Shown: positions 16,344 to 23,863 of the stretch, piece by piece
Layout: every line of letters starts with the position of its first letter
How positions within the stretch are numbered: the stretch's first letter is position 1
Assembly (NCBI GenBank): GCA_900321185.1
Contig: ONVD01000033.1
Span: forward strand, 1 to 38,978
Source: an uncultured Eubacteriales bacterium
Lineage (GTDB): Bacteria > Bacillota > Clostridia > Christensenellales > UBA1242
Reading direction: 5' to 3'
Length of the DNA stretch: 38,978 bases
The notes under the pieces: model-generated
Told to the model about the DNA's origin: nothing
Database searches by the model: none
What the model saw: the letters and a program-made list of their open reading frames with translations, nothing else
Position numbers and translations under genes: made by a program

Positions 16344-17242
16344 CTCATTTGATTGTACCCTTCGTTAATTTCATTCTCTCTCCTTTTGGTGTGTCGCATT
16401 TCTTGGCTAAAGACCTGCAACCAATATTGAATATATCTTGTTTCGTATTTTCTAGGTGTGATTGTTACTTCGCTGTTGTATTTTTCTTTTGAAGGTGAGC
16501 CAGTTAAATCATTGACAAAATTGTGATGGTCTCCGTTTGGCATACCCCAATTTCTAAGGCTTTCGATTTTCATTTCGGTAAGTGGTATTGAGTACATTCT
16601 TTTTTCTATACCCGGAACAGTTTTTGCACGTGCAAGTGGGTCAGGTGAATAGGTAGGAGTGAATGTGGTAGATAAAGGCATTTTGTAAATATCAAATACC
16701 AATTGTTTTGCCTGTAATGTCTCGTTTGTTAATCCGCCAATTTTTGCGTTGATAGCACTAAGCAAGCCAAACATAACTCCAGCAGACATTAGGTCAAAGT
16801 AACGCGTAACTACTGTTTGTGCTCGTTTGTCGTTGTATTTGGAGATGTCGTCAATAAGCGACATGGTATCAAAGTACAAACCATACATTGATGAATTTAG
16901 CGACAGCACATGATATTGCCTAAGGAAAGCATTAACCATATCTTTTGTATCCTGACTAAATTTGGGATTGTTTAGTATTTTTTCCTCATATGCAGGTACG
17001 ACATTCTTATTGTAATATTCATAACTCTTATCAAATATGAATTGGCGATCGGAGATACTCTCAACTTTATCCCAATCTAGCACTTCACGACTACCTACAC
17101 CATATGCTCCCTCAAGCATGTAGGCGTGTTTTAATTCGGTGTTAGGTATACCCATTATGTGTGTTTGTAGGGTAACGGGTATGTATATAAATGGAAAATC
17201 ATCGTTTAAATCAACAGAGTTTTGTTCGTAAGAGGTGTTCAT
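16334..17242 (-). CDS. 302-aa soluble protein of unknown function
   Basis: ATG at 17242 with AAAGGAG 9 nt upstream and a consensus promoter at 17280-17308. No signal peptide. Mostly polar, with a moderately hydrophobic middle (YFDLMSAGVMFGLLSAINA), and Tyr- and Met-rich. The C-terminus is strongly charged (MRHTKRRENEINEGYNQMRTR region). No recognised motif. The upstream neighbour on the same strand is a decayed gene of unknown type (17360-17950), so the pair may have been one lineage-specific locus. Confidence 0.75.
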   Translation of the reverse strand: MNTSYEQNSVDLNDDFPFIYIPVTLQTHIMGIPNTELKHAYMLEGAYGVGSREVLDWDKVESISDRQFIFDKSYEYYNKNVVPAYEEKILNNPKFSQDTKDMVNAFLRQYHVLSLNSSMYGLYFDTMSLIDDISKYNDKRAQTVVTRYFDLMSAGVMFGLLSAINAKIGGLTNETLQAKQLVFDIYKMPLSTTFTPTYSPDPLARAKTVPGIEKRMYSIPLTEMKIESLRNWGMPNGDHHNFVNDLTGSPSKEKYNSEVTITPRKYETRYIQYWLQVFSQEMRHTKRRENEINEGYNQMRTR

Positions 17243-17279
17243 AATACAATCTCCTTTGTATTTATTTCGTATTTAACAT

Positions 17280-17308
17280 AGTATACTACTATTTATTCGA
17301 ATAGTCAA
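17280..17308 (-). promoter_or_regulatory. Promoter of the 302-aa gene
   Basis: Minus strand TTGACT, 17-bp spacer, TATACT. Confidence 0.75.
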
Positions 17309-17359
17309 TACCTATTTTTTAAATTTTTGTCTCAACGTGCGTTATGTAGGTTTACTATT

Positions 17360-17950
17360 TTATTTATGTTTAGTCATTGTTGCATCCTCTGTTATCTGTT
17401 CATTTTGATACTGTACGGTTGCTTTTCTCTCGTTGTTAAGTCTTTTTACATTTTTGTACCAATCTGGCTCATATCCATAATCATTATCCTTTATCTTGCG
17501 TCGCTCTTCAAATTATACTTTAGCATTCATTATAATATTTTCAATTTTATTCTCATCAATATTATCCAACTTGTATTCTAACGCGACTAGTGGCAAGCAT
17601 TTGTCTTGTTTAATTTGGTGATGTTCGATGACACCTTGCATAATGATGATAGACATAACCCCCGCTAACGTAGTAGTATAGAGAGTAGAGTTATTTTTTA
17701 TTAATTCTGTGGCGATAAGCGCTGGTACATACCACAGATGTTTTATTGCCGACTCGGCAACGTATTTAGTCATTTTTTTAGAAGCAAGATTTTAAGTTAT
17801 CTCATTCCATTGAGGATAGATAACTCTCTCATGTATACCATTTTTACCATTTAGTGGTTTAGTGCCAAACAGTTTTTTACGCTCTTTAAAATATGCTGTC
17901 TGAATAAAGTACCAAGACGGAAACAGTGTCGTTTGACTATTTTTTGAGTT
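17360..17950 (-). pseudogene. Decayed gene with two in-frame TAA codons, function unknown
   Basis: Three consecutive open stretches lie in one frame, separated by only TAA at 17792-17794 and TAA at 17513-17515, ending at 17360-17362. All three read like real protein: FPSWYFIQTAYFKERKKLFG to PQWNEIT; then MTKYVAESAIKHLWYVPALI through NIDENKIENIIMNAKV; then FEERRKIKDNDYGYEPDWYK to the C-terminus. Each stop could come from CAA (Gln) by one C-to-T change, and no frameshift is needed. The 5' end is unclear: no RBS or start is found and a TGCATAGTAC repeat abuts it. The middle part has one weakly hydrophobic segment. No family recognised. Confidence 0.6.
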
Positions 17951-17952
17951 AA

Positions 17953-17962
17953 TGCATAGTAC
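17953..17962. repeat. GTACTATGCA-family repeat, exact inverse copy
   Basis: TGCATAGTAC, immediately upstream (in minus-strand sense) of the pseudogene at 17360-17950. A partial TGCATA follows at 17983. Confidence 0.7.
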
Positions 17963-18079
17963 TGCCGTAAAATATAAAAAAATGCATATTTTTTGCAAAA
18001 AACAGTACTTTTATGGCAAAAATTGTGTGGTTTGTATTAAAAAATCTAGAATTTAGTGTGAAAAATTTGTTTTGTGATA

Positions 18080-18109
18080 TTGCATTTATTATCTAGTTTG
18101 TGTTATAAT
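18080..18109 (+). promoter_or_regulatory. Promoter of the 18199-19647 gene
   Basis: TTGCAT, 18-bp spacer, TATAAT (18104-18109). The leader is about 80 nt. Confidence 0.65.
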
Positions 18110-18198
18110 AGATAGAGATTTTTTAAATAACATATCAATTTGTTTGTGTTTTTTTATGTTATTTGTTAAACTATCAACAAAAGGAGGGCTATGGAGTT

Positions 18199-19647
18199 AT
18201 GTTGGCTAAAGACGAAGTTCAGCCTATTCAGGATATTTTTAATGAGTTAAGGTCTAGATCCAGCGCTTCTATTGTGCCTCGTACCATAGACCCTAATAAA
18301 AATTATACCATAGAGAGTGTATACGAAAACGAGTTGCAACACCGCAAACAACAAGTTATTGCCGACTTAAAACGTGAAGATGTTTTTATTGATACTCAGA
18401 TTGACGGCAAAGTGGAGACCTATTACAAGGGTAACGATACATATACAAACTTACTTAGGTCACAACTTATGGAAATTGACGGGCTTTTGCCTGATTTAAA
18501 AGCGCATTTGACTTATGTTCAGTTAAAATACAAACCTAACGGTGTTGAGTTGATTGGCGAAAAGCAAGTGGCAATTAAGCGCGATGGTATTATGACCAAA
18601 GAAAAACAACTCAAATGTCCTATATTCGTTGACGCTAATATTTTAGAGAGTCCCAAAGGCAAGGGGTATGGGATATTGATGCAAGAGTTAAAAGACAATG
18701 AATTGGCCTTTCATGACCCTATAACACTAGAAAAACGTGAACAAGAGGCAAAAAAAGCAGATGAATTTGTGGCTGAACATTTAGAAGATATACAACAAGA
18801 CGAAGATGTCGAGCAAAACAGTGAGTCAGAGGTAAATCAAATTATCCCACAACGGTCACCTCAAATAATTGACGAAGATATCGAGCAAAATGAGGATGAT
18901 ATGGTTACTGATACCATATTAGATGACTTGACAACACAAGATAACGAGACTAAATCTCATGTTGAGACCGAGTCAGAAACACAATCCGAGCCTGCATTAG
19001 ACTCTACATCTGAGTCAGAACCACAAGTAGACAATAATGATGACAATTCATTACAAGAATTGCTCTCGTTTATATCTCAAAAAAACAACGAACTCTTTAA
19101 GACATCTAACACATCATCAAAAGGACAAGAGGTATCTGATGCTATCAAGAGTGAAAACGCAAAAGATGATGATACAGCTAGTTTCGGTTGGCTGTTTGGT
19201 AACAATGAAGATATTTTACCAACTCCTCCACAAAAAGAAGTTGTACAAGATGCAGTGCAACCAAGCCCTGCACACAATGAACAGTCATTATTATCTAATG
19301 TAAAAGCACAAGTAGAGCAACTACTAATGACAGAGCACGAAATGAAACTCTATAACTTTAAACGTGCGGCAGAAGAGGTTGAGGATAGGATTATTGATGC
19401 ATATGGTGGAGACAAGGCACGTGCATCATTAGATGTGGATTATCAAAAACTAAAAGGTTTTGTGGATAATAAAATAGCCGAACAACAGCAAAATGTGGTG
19501 CCAGAACAACAAAAAGTTGACTGGAGTTTGCCCGAGAATAAACCTATCATGGACCAAGATTATCAGAAAAAACGTGATACGTTTTCCAAAAAATATAACG
19601 AAGATTTGTTTGGCGAAATTCAAGGACGTGCACAAAATACAAAATAA
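18199..19647 (+). CDS. 482-aa acidic soluble protein of unknown function
   Basis: Start chosen at ATG 18199 (MLAKDEVQPIQ), served by AAAGGAGGG or the nearer GGAG; the upstream frame has no site. Order: an ordered N-terminal domain of about 175 residues (PRTIDPNKNYTIESVYENEL, GKVETYYKGNDTYTNLLRS, VELIGEKQVAIKRDG). Then about 170 residues of Asp/Glu/Ser/Gln-rich disorder (TESETQSEPALDSTSESEPQ). Then a C-terminal helical region (VKAQVEQLLMTEHEMKLYNFKRAAEEVEDRI) ending in a charged tail. No membrane segment. No family recognised. A linker joining two interaction domains is the most that can be said. Confidence 0.78.
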   Translation: MLAKDEVQPIQDIFNELRSRSSASIVPRTIDPNKNYTIESVYENELQHRKQQVIADLKREDVFIDTQIDGKVETYYKGNDTYTNLLRSQLMEIDGLLPDLKAHLTYVQLKYKPNGVELIGEKQVAIKRDGIMTKEKQLKCPIFVDANILESPKGKGYGILMQELKDNELAFHDPITLEKREQEAKKADEFVAEHLEDIQQDEDVEQNSESEVNQIIPQRSPQIIDEDIEQNEDDMVTDTILDDLTTQDNETKSHVETESETQSEPALDSTSESEPQVDNNDDNSLQELLSFISQKNNELFKTSNTSSKGQEVSDAIKSENAKDDDTASFGWLFGNNEDILPTPPQKEVVQDAVQPSPAHNEQSLLSNVKAQVEQLLMTEHEMKLYNFKRAAEEVEDRIIDAYGGDKARASLDVDYQKLKGFVDNKIAEQQQNVVPEQQKVDWSLPENKPIMDQDYQKKRDTFSKKYNEDLFGEIQGRAQNTK

Positions 19648-19677
19648 AGATAGCATACATGTGCTGTCTTTTTTTTG
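19646..19677 (+). terminator. Terminator of the 18199-19647 gene
   Basis: A 10-bp stem (AAAGATAGCA with TGCTGTCTTT, one G-T pair) is followed by eight T. It overlaps the TAA stop. Confidence 0.8.
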
Positions 19678-19733
19678 ACATTTTGTAAAATAAAATGGCT
19701 TAATTATTAGAGTCACATTAAGTACTTTTGAAT

Positions 19734-19949
19734 GTATTATGCAGTATGCTAAGAGTGTCACAAGAATATAAATTAGTATTTAAAATATGTACTATGTACT
19801 ACATTTTTTAACATTACAAAACTAAGTACTATGCATTTATAATATTAAATTATTTGTATGTAATAAAATACCACGTAATATCAAGATAAATCTAGGTACT
19901 ATGCACTCTGCACACGTCTGTTATCATTTATGGAAGTAATGCATAGTAT
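19734..19949. repeat. Dense cluster of GTACTATGCA-family repeats
   Basis: Copies: 19734-19743 (GTATTATGCA), 19789-19798 (GTACTATGTA), 19826-19835 and 19896-19905 (both exact GTACTATGCA), and 19940-19949 (inverse, TGCATAGTAT). The 19896 and 19940 copies form an inverted pair with a 34-nt loop. The rest of 19678-20106 is AT-rich and I see no gene in it. Confidence 0.75.
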
Positions 19950-20106
19950 CTGTGCTACAATAAATTGGCATTGTATATAATATGCACTAGTTACGTTTGG
20001 GGGAAAATATATACAATATAAGTCTTTATTTCAAAAAGTAAAAATAACAATTTTTGAACATTTTTAAAAAATTTAACAAAAATTACTTTAAAGTATATCA
20101 AAATTA

Positions 20107-20135
20107 TTGACATTTTTTAGCAAATTTTATATTCT
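20107..20135 (+). promoter_or_regulatory. Promoter of the DUF1538-PII operon
   Basis: TTGACA (20107-20112), 17-bp spacer, TATTCT (20130-20135). The leader is about 20 nt. Confidence 0.65.
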
Positions 20136-20160
20136 CTTTTAAATGGGGGGAATAGTGGGT

Positions 20161-21639
20161 ATGAAAAATGCGTTGCTAGTTAAGTTAAAAGAGAGTTTTT
20201 TGTCAATTTTACCCATTACCTTAATTGTTTTGTTGCTGGGTGTTACGCTAGTACCATTATCGGGGCAAATTGTCCTCAATTTTTGTATTTCTTGTGTACT
20301 ATTGGCTGTTGGTATTGCGTTGTTTAATCTTGGTGCGGATACTGCTATGCTACCTATTGGTCAGCATATTGGTGGACATCTTAGTAAAAAGAATAACCCT
20401 TGGCTCATGGCGTTGTTTTGCTTTTTGTTAGGGGTGATTATTACTGTCGCTGAGCCAGACTTGATGGTGTTGGCTGAACAAGTCTCCAGTGTGGATACAT
20501 GGGCGTTTATAGTTACTGTATCTGTCGGTGTAGGTGCATTTTTGGTGCTTGGATTGTTGCGCATTTTGTTTAAGTGGAGCTTTAGTGTAGTCATATCTAT
20601 CTCTTATGTATTAATATTTATAATGGCTATTTTTGTAGATAGTGGCATTATTCCACTGTCGTTCGATTCGGGCAGTGTCACCACGGGGCCTATATCTGTA
20701 CCTTTTATTATGGCGTTTGGTATAGGTCTTGCGTCTGCTCGTGGTACTAACAACAAAGAAGATAGTTTTGGGCTGATTGGTTTTGCTAGTGCTGGCCCTA
20801 TTTTGGCTGTTATGATACTCATGTGTGCCCAAGGTGTCAATAGTGCCGAGCCTGTTATTTCCGAAAACTTAACATTTTTGCAAGCAATCCCTATATATCT
20901 AAAAGATGTGGGGCTAACAATCTTGCCTATTGCTCTATTTTTTATACTTTTCCAAATTTTTGCTCTCAAATTACCTTTTCATGAGGTTGGTAGGATAATC
21001 ATAGGACTTGTGTATACTTACATTGGTATTGTTATCTTTTTGGTTGGGGTAAACGTAGGTTTTATGCCTGTTGGCAAACTTATCGGTCAAGGCATGGCGT
21101 CCGAACATGCTTGGGCGCTGATTCCTATTTGTTTGGTCATTGGCTTTTGTATGGCGATGGTCGAACCTGCTGTACAAGTCTTAGCCAAGCAAATCGAAGA
21201 AATCACTGGTAGGACTGTTAAAAAAGGGGTTATGATTTTGTGTGTAGCAATAGGAGTGGCTATTGCATTGGCATTATGTGCTGTGCGAATTTTAACCCAT
21301 ATATCTATATTGTGGATTTTAGTTCCTGCATATGCTATTACCATTATACTTAGTTTTGTGGCACCCAAGTTGTTTGTCGGCATTGCATACGATTCGGGCG
21401 GAGTTGCCACAGGAGCGATTGCTACAACTTTTGCTTTGCCTATGATTATGGGCGCATGCACAACGTTAGGTGGCAATTTGTTGTATGACGCATTTGGTAC
21501 TCTAGCTTTTTGTGCCATTGCTCCAATATTGGTTGTACTAGTGTTTGGTGTTATTTACAAACTCAAAGCCAACAAAGTTAAGGCTAACACCGAAGAAACA
21601 GAAGAACTCAAGTGTATCGATATTGTAGAGTATGATTAG
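20161..21639 (+). CDS. DUF1538 family polytopic membrane protein (putative transporter)
   Basis: 492 aa. Start at ATG 20161, where GGGGGGAA gives a usable site; the ATG at 20143 has none. About 12 membrane helices are built as an internal duplication. Repeat one has GADTAMLPIGQHIGGHL, ITVAEPDLMVLAEQV and DSGSVTTGPISVPFIMAFG. Repeat two has GVNVGFMPVGKLIGQGM, AMVEPAVQVLAKQI and DSGGVATGAIATTFALP. The paired AEP/VEP and DSG-x-x-TG motifs define the DUF1538 family and suggest a transport path formed by two inverted or parallel halves. Substrate unknown. It lies 15 bp before the first of two PII-like genes, so its activity is probably controlled by them, as AmtB is by GlnK (inference). Confidence 0.88.
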   Translation: MKNALLVKLKESFLSILPITLIVLLLGVTLVPLSGQIVLNFCISCVLLAVGIALFNLGADTAMLPIGQHIGGHLSKKNNPWLMALFCFLLGVIITVAEPDLMVLAEQVSSVDTWAFIVTVSVGVGAFLVLGLLRILFKWSFSVVISISYVLIFIMAIFVDSGIIPLSFDSGSVTTGPISVPFIMAFGIGLASARGTNNKEDSFGLIGFASAGPILAVMILMCAQGVNSAEPVISENLTFLQAIPIYLKDVGLTILPIALFFILFQIFALKLPFHEVGRIIIGLVYTYIGIVIFLVGVNVGFMPVGKLIGQGMASEHAWALIPICLVIGFCMAMVEPAVQVLAKQIEEITGRTVKKGVMILCVAIGVAIALALCAVRILTHISILWILVPAYAITIILSFVAPKLFVGIAYDSGGVATGAIATTFALPMIMGACTTLGGNLLYDAFGTLAFCAIAPILVVLVFGVIYKLKANKVKANTEETEELKCIDIVEYD

Positions 21640-21654
21640 GAGGAAAATAGAGTT

Positions 21655-22071
21655 ATGAATAATAAAAAATCACCTATCAAAGTACTTTGTGCTCGTGTAC
21701 CTCGCACAGAGGCAGGAGAAGCGAGCGAATTGTTGTATCGCATGGGTGCTAGCGTGTGTCTGTCTATGTTGGGGCTACATACCAAAGATTTTACCGCATC
21801 AAATATATTAGGATTTAATCAAGAAGAATGTACAATCTTACTTAGCCTTGTGCCTACCGAGCATGCGCACGAAATTTTGACAAAGTTTTGTGATTATTTT
21901 GACCAGATGTCCGTACATTGTGTGGTATTTGTTACAAATATTAATGCAATTAGTCGAGATACACTCAATCAAAACAAAGATTTACAAAATGCGATTCAAC
22001 AAATCTTTATTGACGAAAACAATGAAAAATCGGTACAAAACGAAGTCGAACCGCAAAAGGAGGGTAAATAA
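21655..22071 (+). CDS. PII-like small regulatory protein (first copy)
   Basis: 138 aa, RBS TTAGGAGG overlapping the end of the transporter gene. The fold pattern is ferredoxin-like: beta (KVLCARVPR), alpha (EAGEASELLYRMGA), beta (CTILLSLVP), alpha (HAHEILTKFCDYF), beta (HCVVFVTNIN), the pattern of PII/GlnB-like trimers, though sequence identity to classic GlnB is low. The C-terminal 30 residues are polar and probably flexible. It is followed directly by a second PII-type gene. Probable role: ligand-responsive regulator of the DUF1538 protein. Confidence 0.65.
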   Translation: MNNKKSPIKVLCARVPRTEAGEASELLYRMGASVCLSMLGLHTKDFTASNILGFNQEECTILLSLVPTEHAHEILTKFCDYFDQMSVHCVVFVTNINAISRDTLNQNKDLQNAIQQIFIDENNEKSVQNEVEPQKEGK

Positions 22072-22476
22072 ATGTTATTCAAACAAGGTATGTCTCTAAT
22101 TATTACTATGGTAGATGCAGGTTTTTCGTCACAAGTTATCAAGGCTAGCAAGGCAGCAGGTGCCGAAGGTGCAACAGTTTTGCAGGGGCGTGGTACAAGT
22201 ATTCACGAAAATGAACATTTTATGGGTGTGGACATACAACCTAGTAAAGACATCGTGTTAATCATGGTAAAAAAGTCCCAACGCAAAATAATAATGAAAG
22301 AAATTGTGCGTGCATGCAATATGGCAAAACAGGGCAAAGGAATGACCTTGGCTGTGCCTATAGAAGAAGTAGCTGGTGTACCGCATTTGCTAAAAAAATC
22401 TAATGATGACTCAAGTATGCCAGATATTGAATCAGAAAATAAATCTTCAACCAAAGTTGATAAAAATGATGCATAG
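22072..22476 (+). CDS. PII family nitrogen-regulatory-type protein (second copy)
   Basis: 134 aa, RBS AAAGGAGGG, ATG immediately after the preceding stop. The PII fold is clear: a beta-strand start (MSLIITMVDAGFSSQVIKASK), GAEGATVLQGRG (like GAxGxTVxxVxGxG of GlnB), a T-loop region, DIVLIMVKKSQRKIIMKEIV, and the C-terminal GKGMTLAVPIEEVAGV block (compare GDGKIFVxPVEEV). The uridylylated Tyr of GlnB is not evident. The C-terminal 25 residues are acidic. Its last codons and TAG stop are built from a TGCATAGTAC repeat (22470-22479). Confidence 0.85.
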   Translation: MLFKQGMSLIITMVDAGFSSQVIKASKAAGAEGATVLQGRGTSIHENEHFMGVDIQPSKDIVLIMVKKSQRKIIMKEIVRACNMAKQGKGMTLAVPIEEVAGVPHLLKKSNDDSSMPDIESENKSSTKVDKNDA

Positions 22477-22479
22477 TAC
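22470..22479. repeat. GTACTATGCA-family repeat supplying a stop codon
   Basis: Exact inverse copy TGCATAGTAC. The TAG of this copy terminates the second PII-like gene (reading GAT GCA TAG). Confidence 0.75.
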
Positions 22480-22539
22480 CAGCAAAACGGCAACAATCTA
22501 GCTAAATAATATGTATTATCTTATGTTTTTTGCAAAATA

Positions 22540-22569
22540 AAAAATCTAACATGTCGTGTTAGATTTTTT
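22540..22569 (+). terminator. Bidirectional terminator between the PII operon and degV
   Basis: AAAAATCTAACA and its complement form a 12-bp stem around a 5-nt loop with T runs on both strands. It lies between convergent genes. Confidence 0.85.
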
Positions 22570-22647
22570 TGTTAAGTTTAACAATGTTTTGTTTTTGTTT
22601 TTTTTGTTATACCACCAACGCAGTTATTATACTTTTTGGTGTTTTTG

Positions 22648-23520
22648 TTATTTATAATATTCGCATGCAGTGATTGCAATAGCGCCTTCGCCAATGTGAC
22701 AAGAAACCGACAAACTGAGTGGGTCCAAAAATTCTACTTTTAGACCATATTTTTCTAGAGCTTTTTCTGCTTCTTCTTTAAATTGTAGACACTTATCTTT
22801 ATCATAAGTGTACGCCATACTGATTTGCATACGACCTTGTTTTTGCAAATCTGCAAAAATTGTATCTAGGTCTTTAATAATTTGGTCTATCATCTTTTTC
22901 TTTGCTTGAGCCACGGTCATTACTTGGCTAAATTTGTCTAGTTTTTGTCCCTCTATCTTTAGTACGGGCTTGATGTGTAGCAATGACCCAATCGCTGCGG
23001 CGGCTGGAGTAATGCGCCCACCTTTTTTGAGATACTTAAGTGTTTGCACCATAATGTAGATTTTTGCATTCATGCTCGTCTGCATTAGATAATCTTTGAT
23101 TTCTTTGGCGTTCTTACCCTCTTTTGCGAGTTTCAAAGCGTCATATACCGATAGTTTTTGCGTAACAGATATACGCTTGTTATCCACCACTTGCACCTTG
23201 CCGTCAAATTGTTTGGCAAAGTTGGTGGCTGTTTCGCAACTGGTTGACAGTCCGCTACTCATAGGAATGTGTACAATCTCGTCATAGGTCTTTAAAAGAT
23301 TTTCCCAAGTCTCCATAATAGTATATATGTTAGGTTGACTAGTCGATACATCTGCACCACCAAGAAGTTTTTCGTAAAATTGTTCTTGTGTTAGGTTAAC
23401 ATCTTCAAAATATTCTTCGTCATTGATTAAAAAAGGCATTGGAATGACTGTTACCCCTAGTTTTTTTGCCTCTTGTGGTGTGATTCCACTATTACTGTCA
23501 GTAACAATTGCTACTTTCAT
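22648..23520 (-). CDS. DegV family fatty-acid-binding protein
   Basis: 290 aa from ATG 23520 (TTGGGAGG upstream), starting KVAIVTDSNSGI as DegV proteins do. The fatty-acid-binding block HIPMSSGLSTSCETA (about residues 80-95), the VDNKRISV segment and the C-terminal SVSCHIGEGAIAI complete the fold. In Firmicutes these proteins (FakB type) bind exogenous fatty acids and present them to FakA kinase, which forms acyl-phosphate for phospholipid synthesis; no fakA is in the window. It is transcribed alone from the promoter at 23553-23581. Confidence 0.93.
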   Translation of the reverse strand: MKVAIVTDSNSGITPQEAKKLGVTVIPMPFLINDEEYFEDVNLTQEQFYEKLLGGADVSTSQPNIYTIMETWENLLKTYDEIVHIPMSSGLSTSCETATNFAKQFDGKVQVVDNKRISVTQKLSVYDALKLAKEGKNAKEIKDYLMQTSMNAKIYIMVQTLKYLKKGGRITPAAAAIGSLLHIKPVLKIEGQKLDKFSQVMTVAQAKKKMIDQIIKDLDTIFADLQKQGRMQISMAYTYDKDKCLQFKEEAEKALEKYGLKVEFLDPLSLSVSCHIGEGAIAITACEYYK

Positions 23521-23552
23521 TTTTTCCTCCCAAATAATTGTTATTTTAATTG

Positions 23553-23581
23553 ATAATACCAAAATTTTTGTTTCGCGTCAA
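23553..23581 (-). promoter_or_regulatory. Promoter of the degV gene
   Basis: Minus strand TTGACG, 17-bp spacer, TATTAT. Confidence 0.7.
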
Positions 23582-23640
23582 GCAAATTGACAGTCAAAGT
23601 TTTTTGCGTGCCAATTAGTTGTTTTTAGACACGCCAAATA

Positions 23641-23708
23641 ATACTATGCGGGAGTATTATGCAGGGTACTATGCAGTCAAAATTTGGTGGTTTTGGGGTG
23701 CATAGTAC
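23641..23708. repeat. Cluster of GTACTATGCA-family repeats with an inverted pair
   Basis: Four units in 68 bp: 23641 (ATACTATGCG), 23654 (GTATTATGCA), 23666-23675 (GTACTATGCA exact) and 23699-23708 (TGCATAGTAC exact). The last two form a perfect 10-bp inverted repeat with a 23-nt loop. No T tract follows, so it is not a terminator. Confidence 0.8.
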
Positions 23709-23725
23709 TTGTTTTTTGTGCCTAA

Positions 23726-23765
23726 ACTCACAAAAACGCGTAATAAAGCGTGCGTTTTTGTGAGT
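23726..23765. repeat. 14-bp perfect inverted repeat
   Basis: ACTCACAAAAACGC and its complement with a 12-nt loop, starting 17 bp after the GTACTATGCA cluster. Neither side has a T run, so a terminator is doubtful. It could be a protein-binding or RNA structure. Confidence 0.6.
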
Positions 23766-23863
23766 AACGCTAACAAGGAGGTTGTCTATTTTTTAATATT
23801 GGATAATTGACAAAAAATTTAATTTTTTTGTTTTACTCCTTGACAGCTAATTAAGACACAACT

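Noticed and set aside
17327-17581. 84-aa hydrophobic plus-strand frame
   Set aside because: It overlaps the minus-strand pseudogene and the 302-aa gene promoter region, has no RBS, and is the complement of Lys/Asn-rich coding sequence.
18191-18250. Short frame starting at ATG 18191 ahead of the 482-aa gene
   Set aside because: The RBS is only about 2 nt away, and the 482-aa frame has the better-spaced start at 18199.
19734-19949. CRISPR array
   Set aside because: Units are only 10 bp, spacing is irregular, orientation is mixed, and there are no cas genes.
20604-20969. 121-aa minus-strand frame within the DUF1538 gene
   Set aside because: Antisense shadow of a well-supported membrane protein gene.
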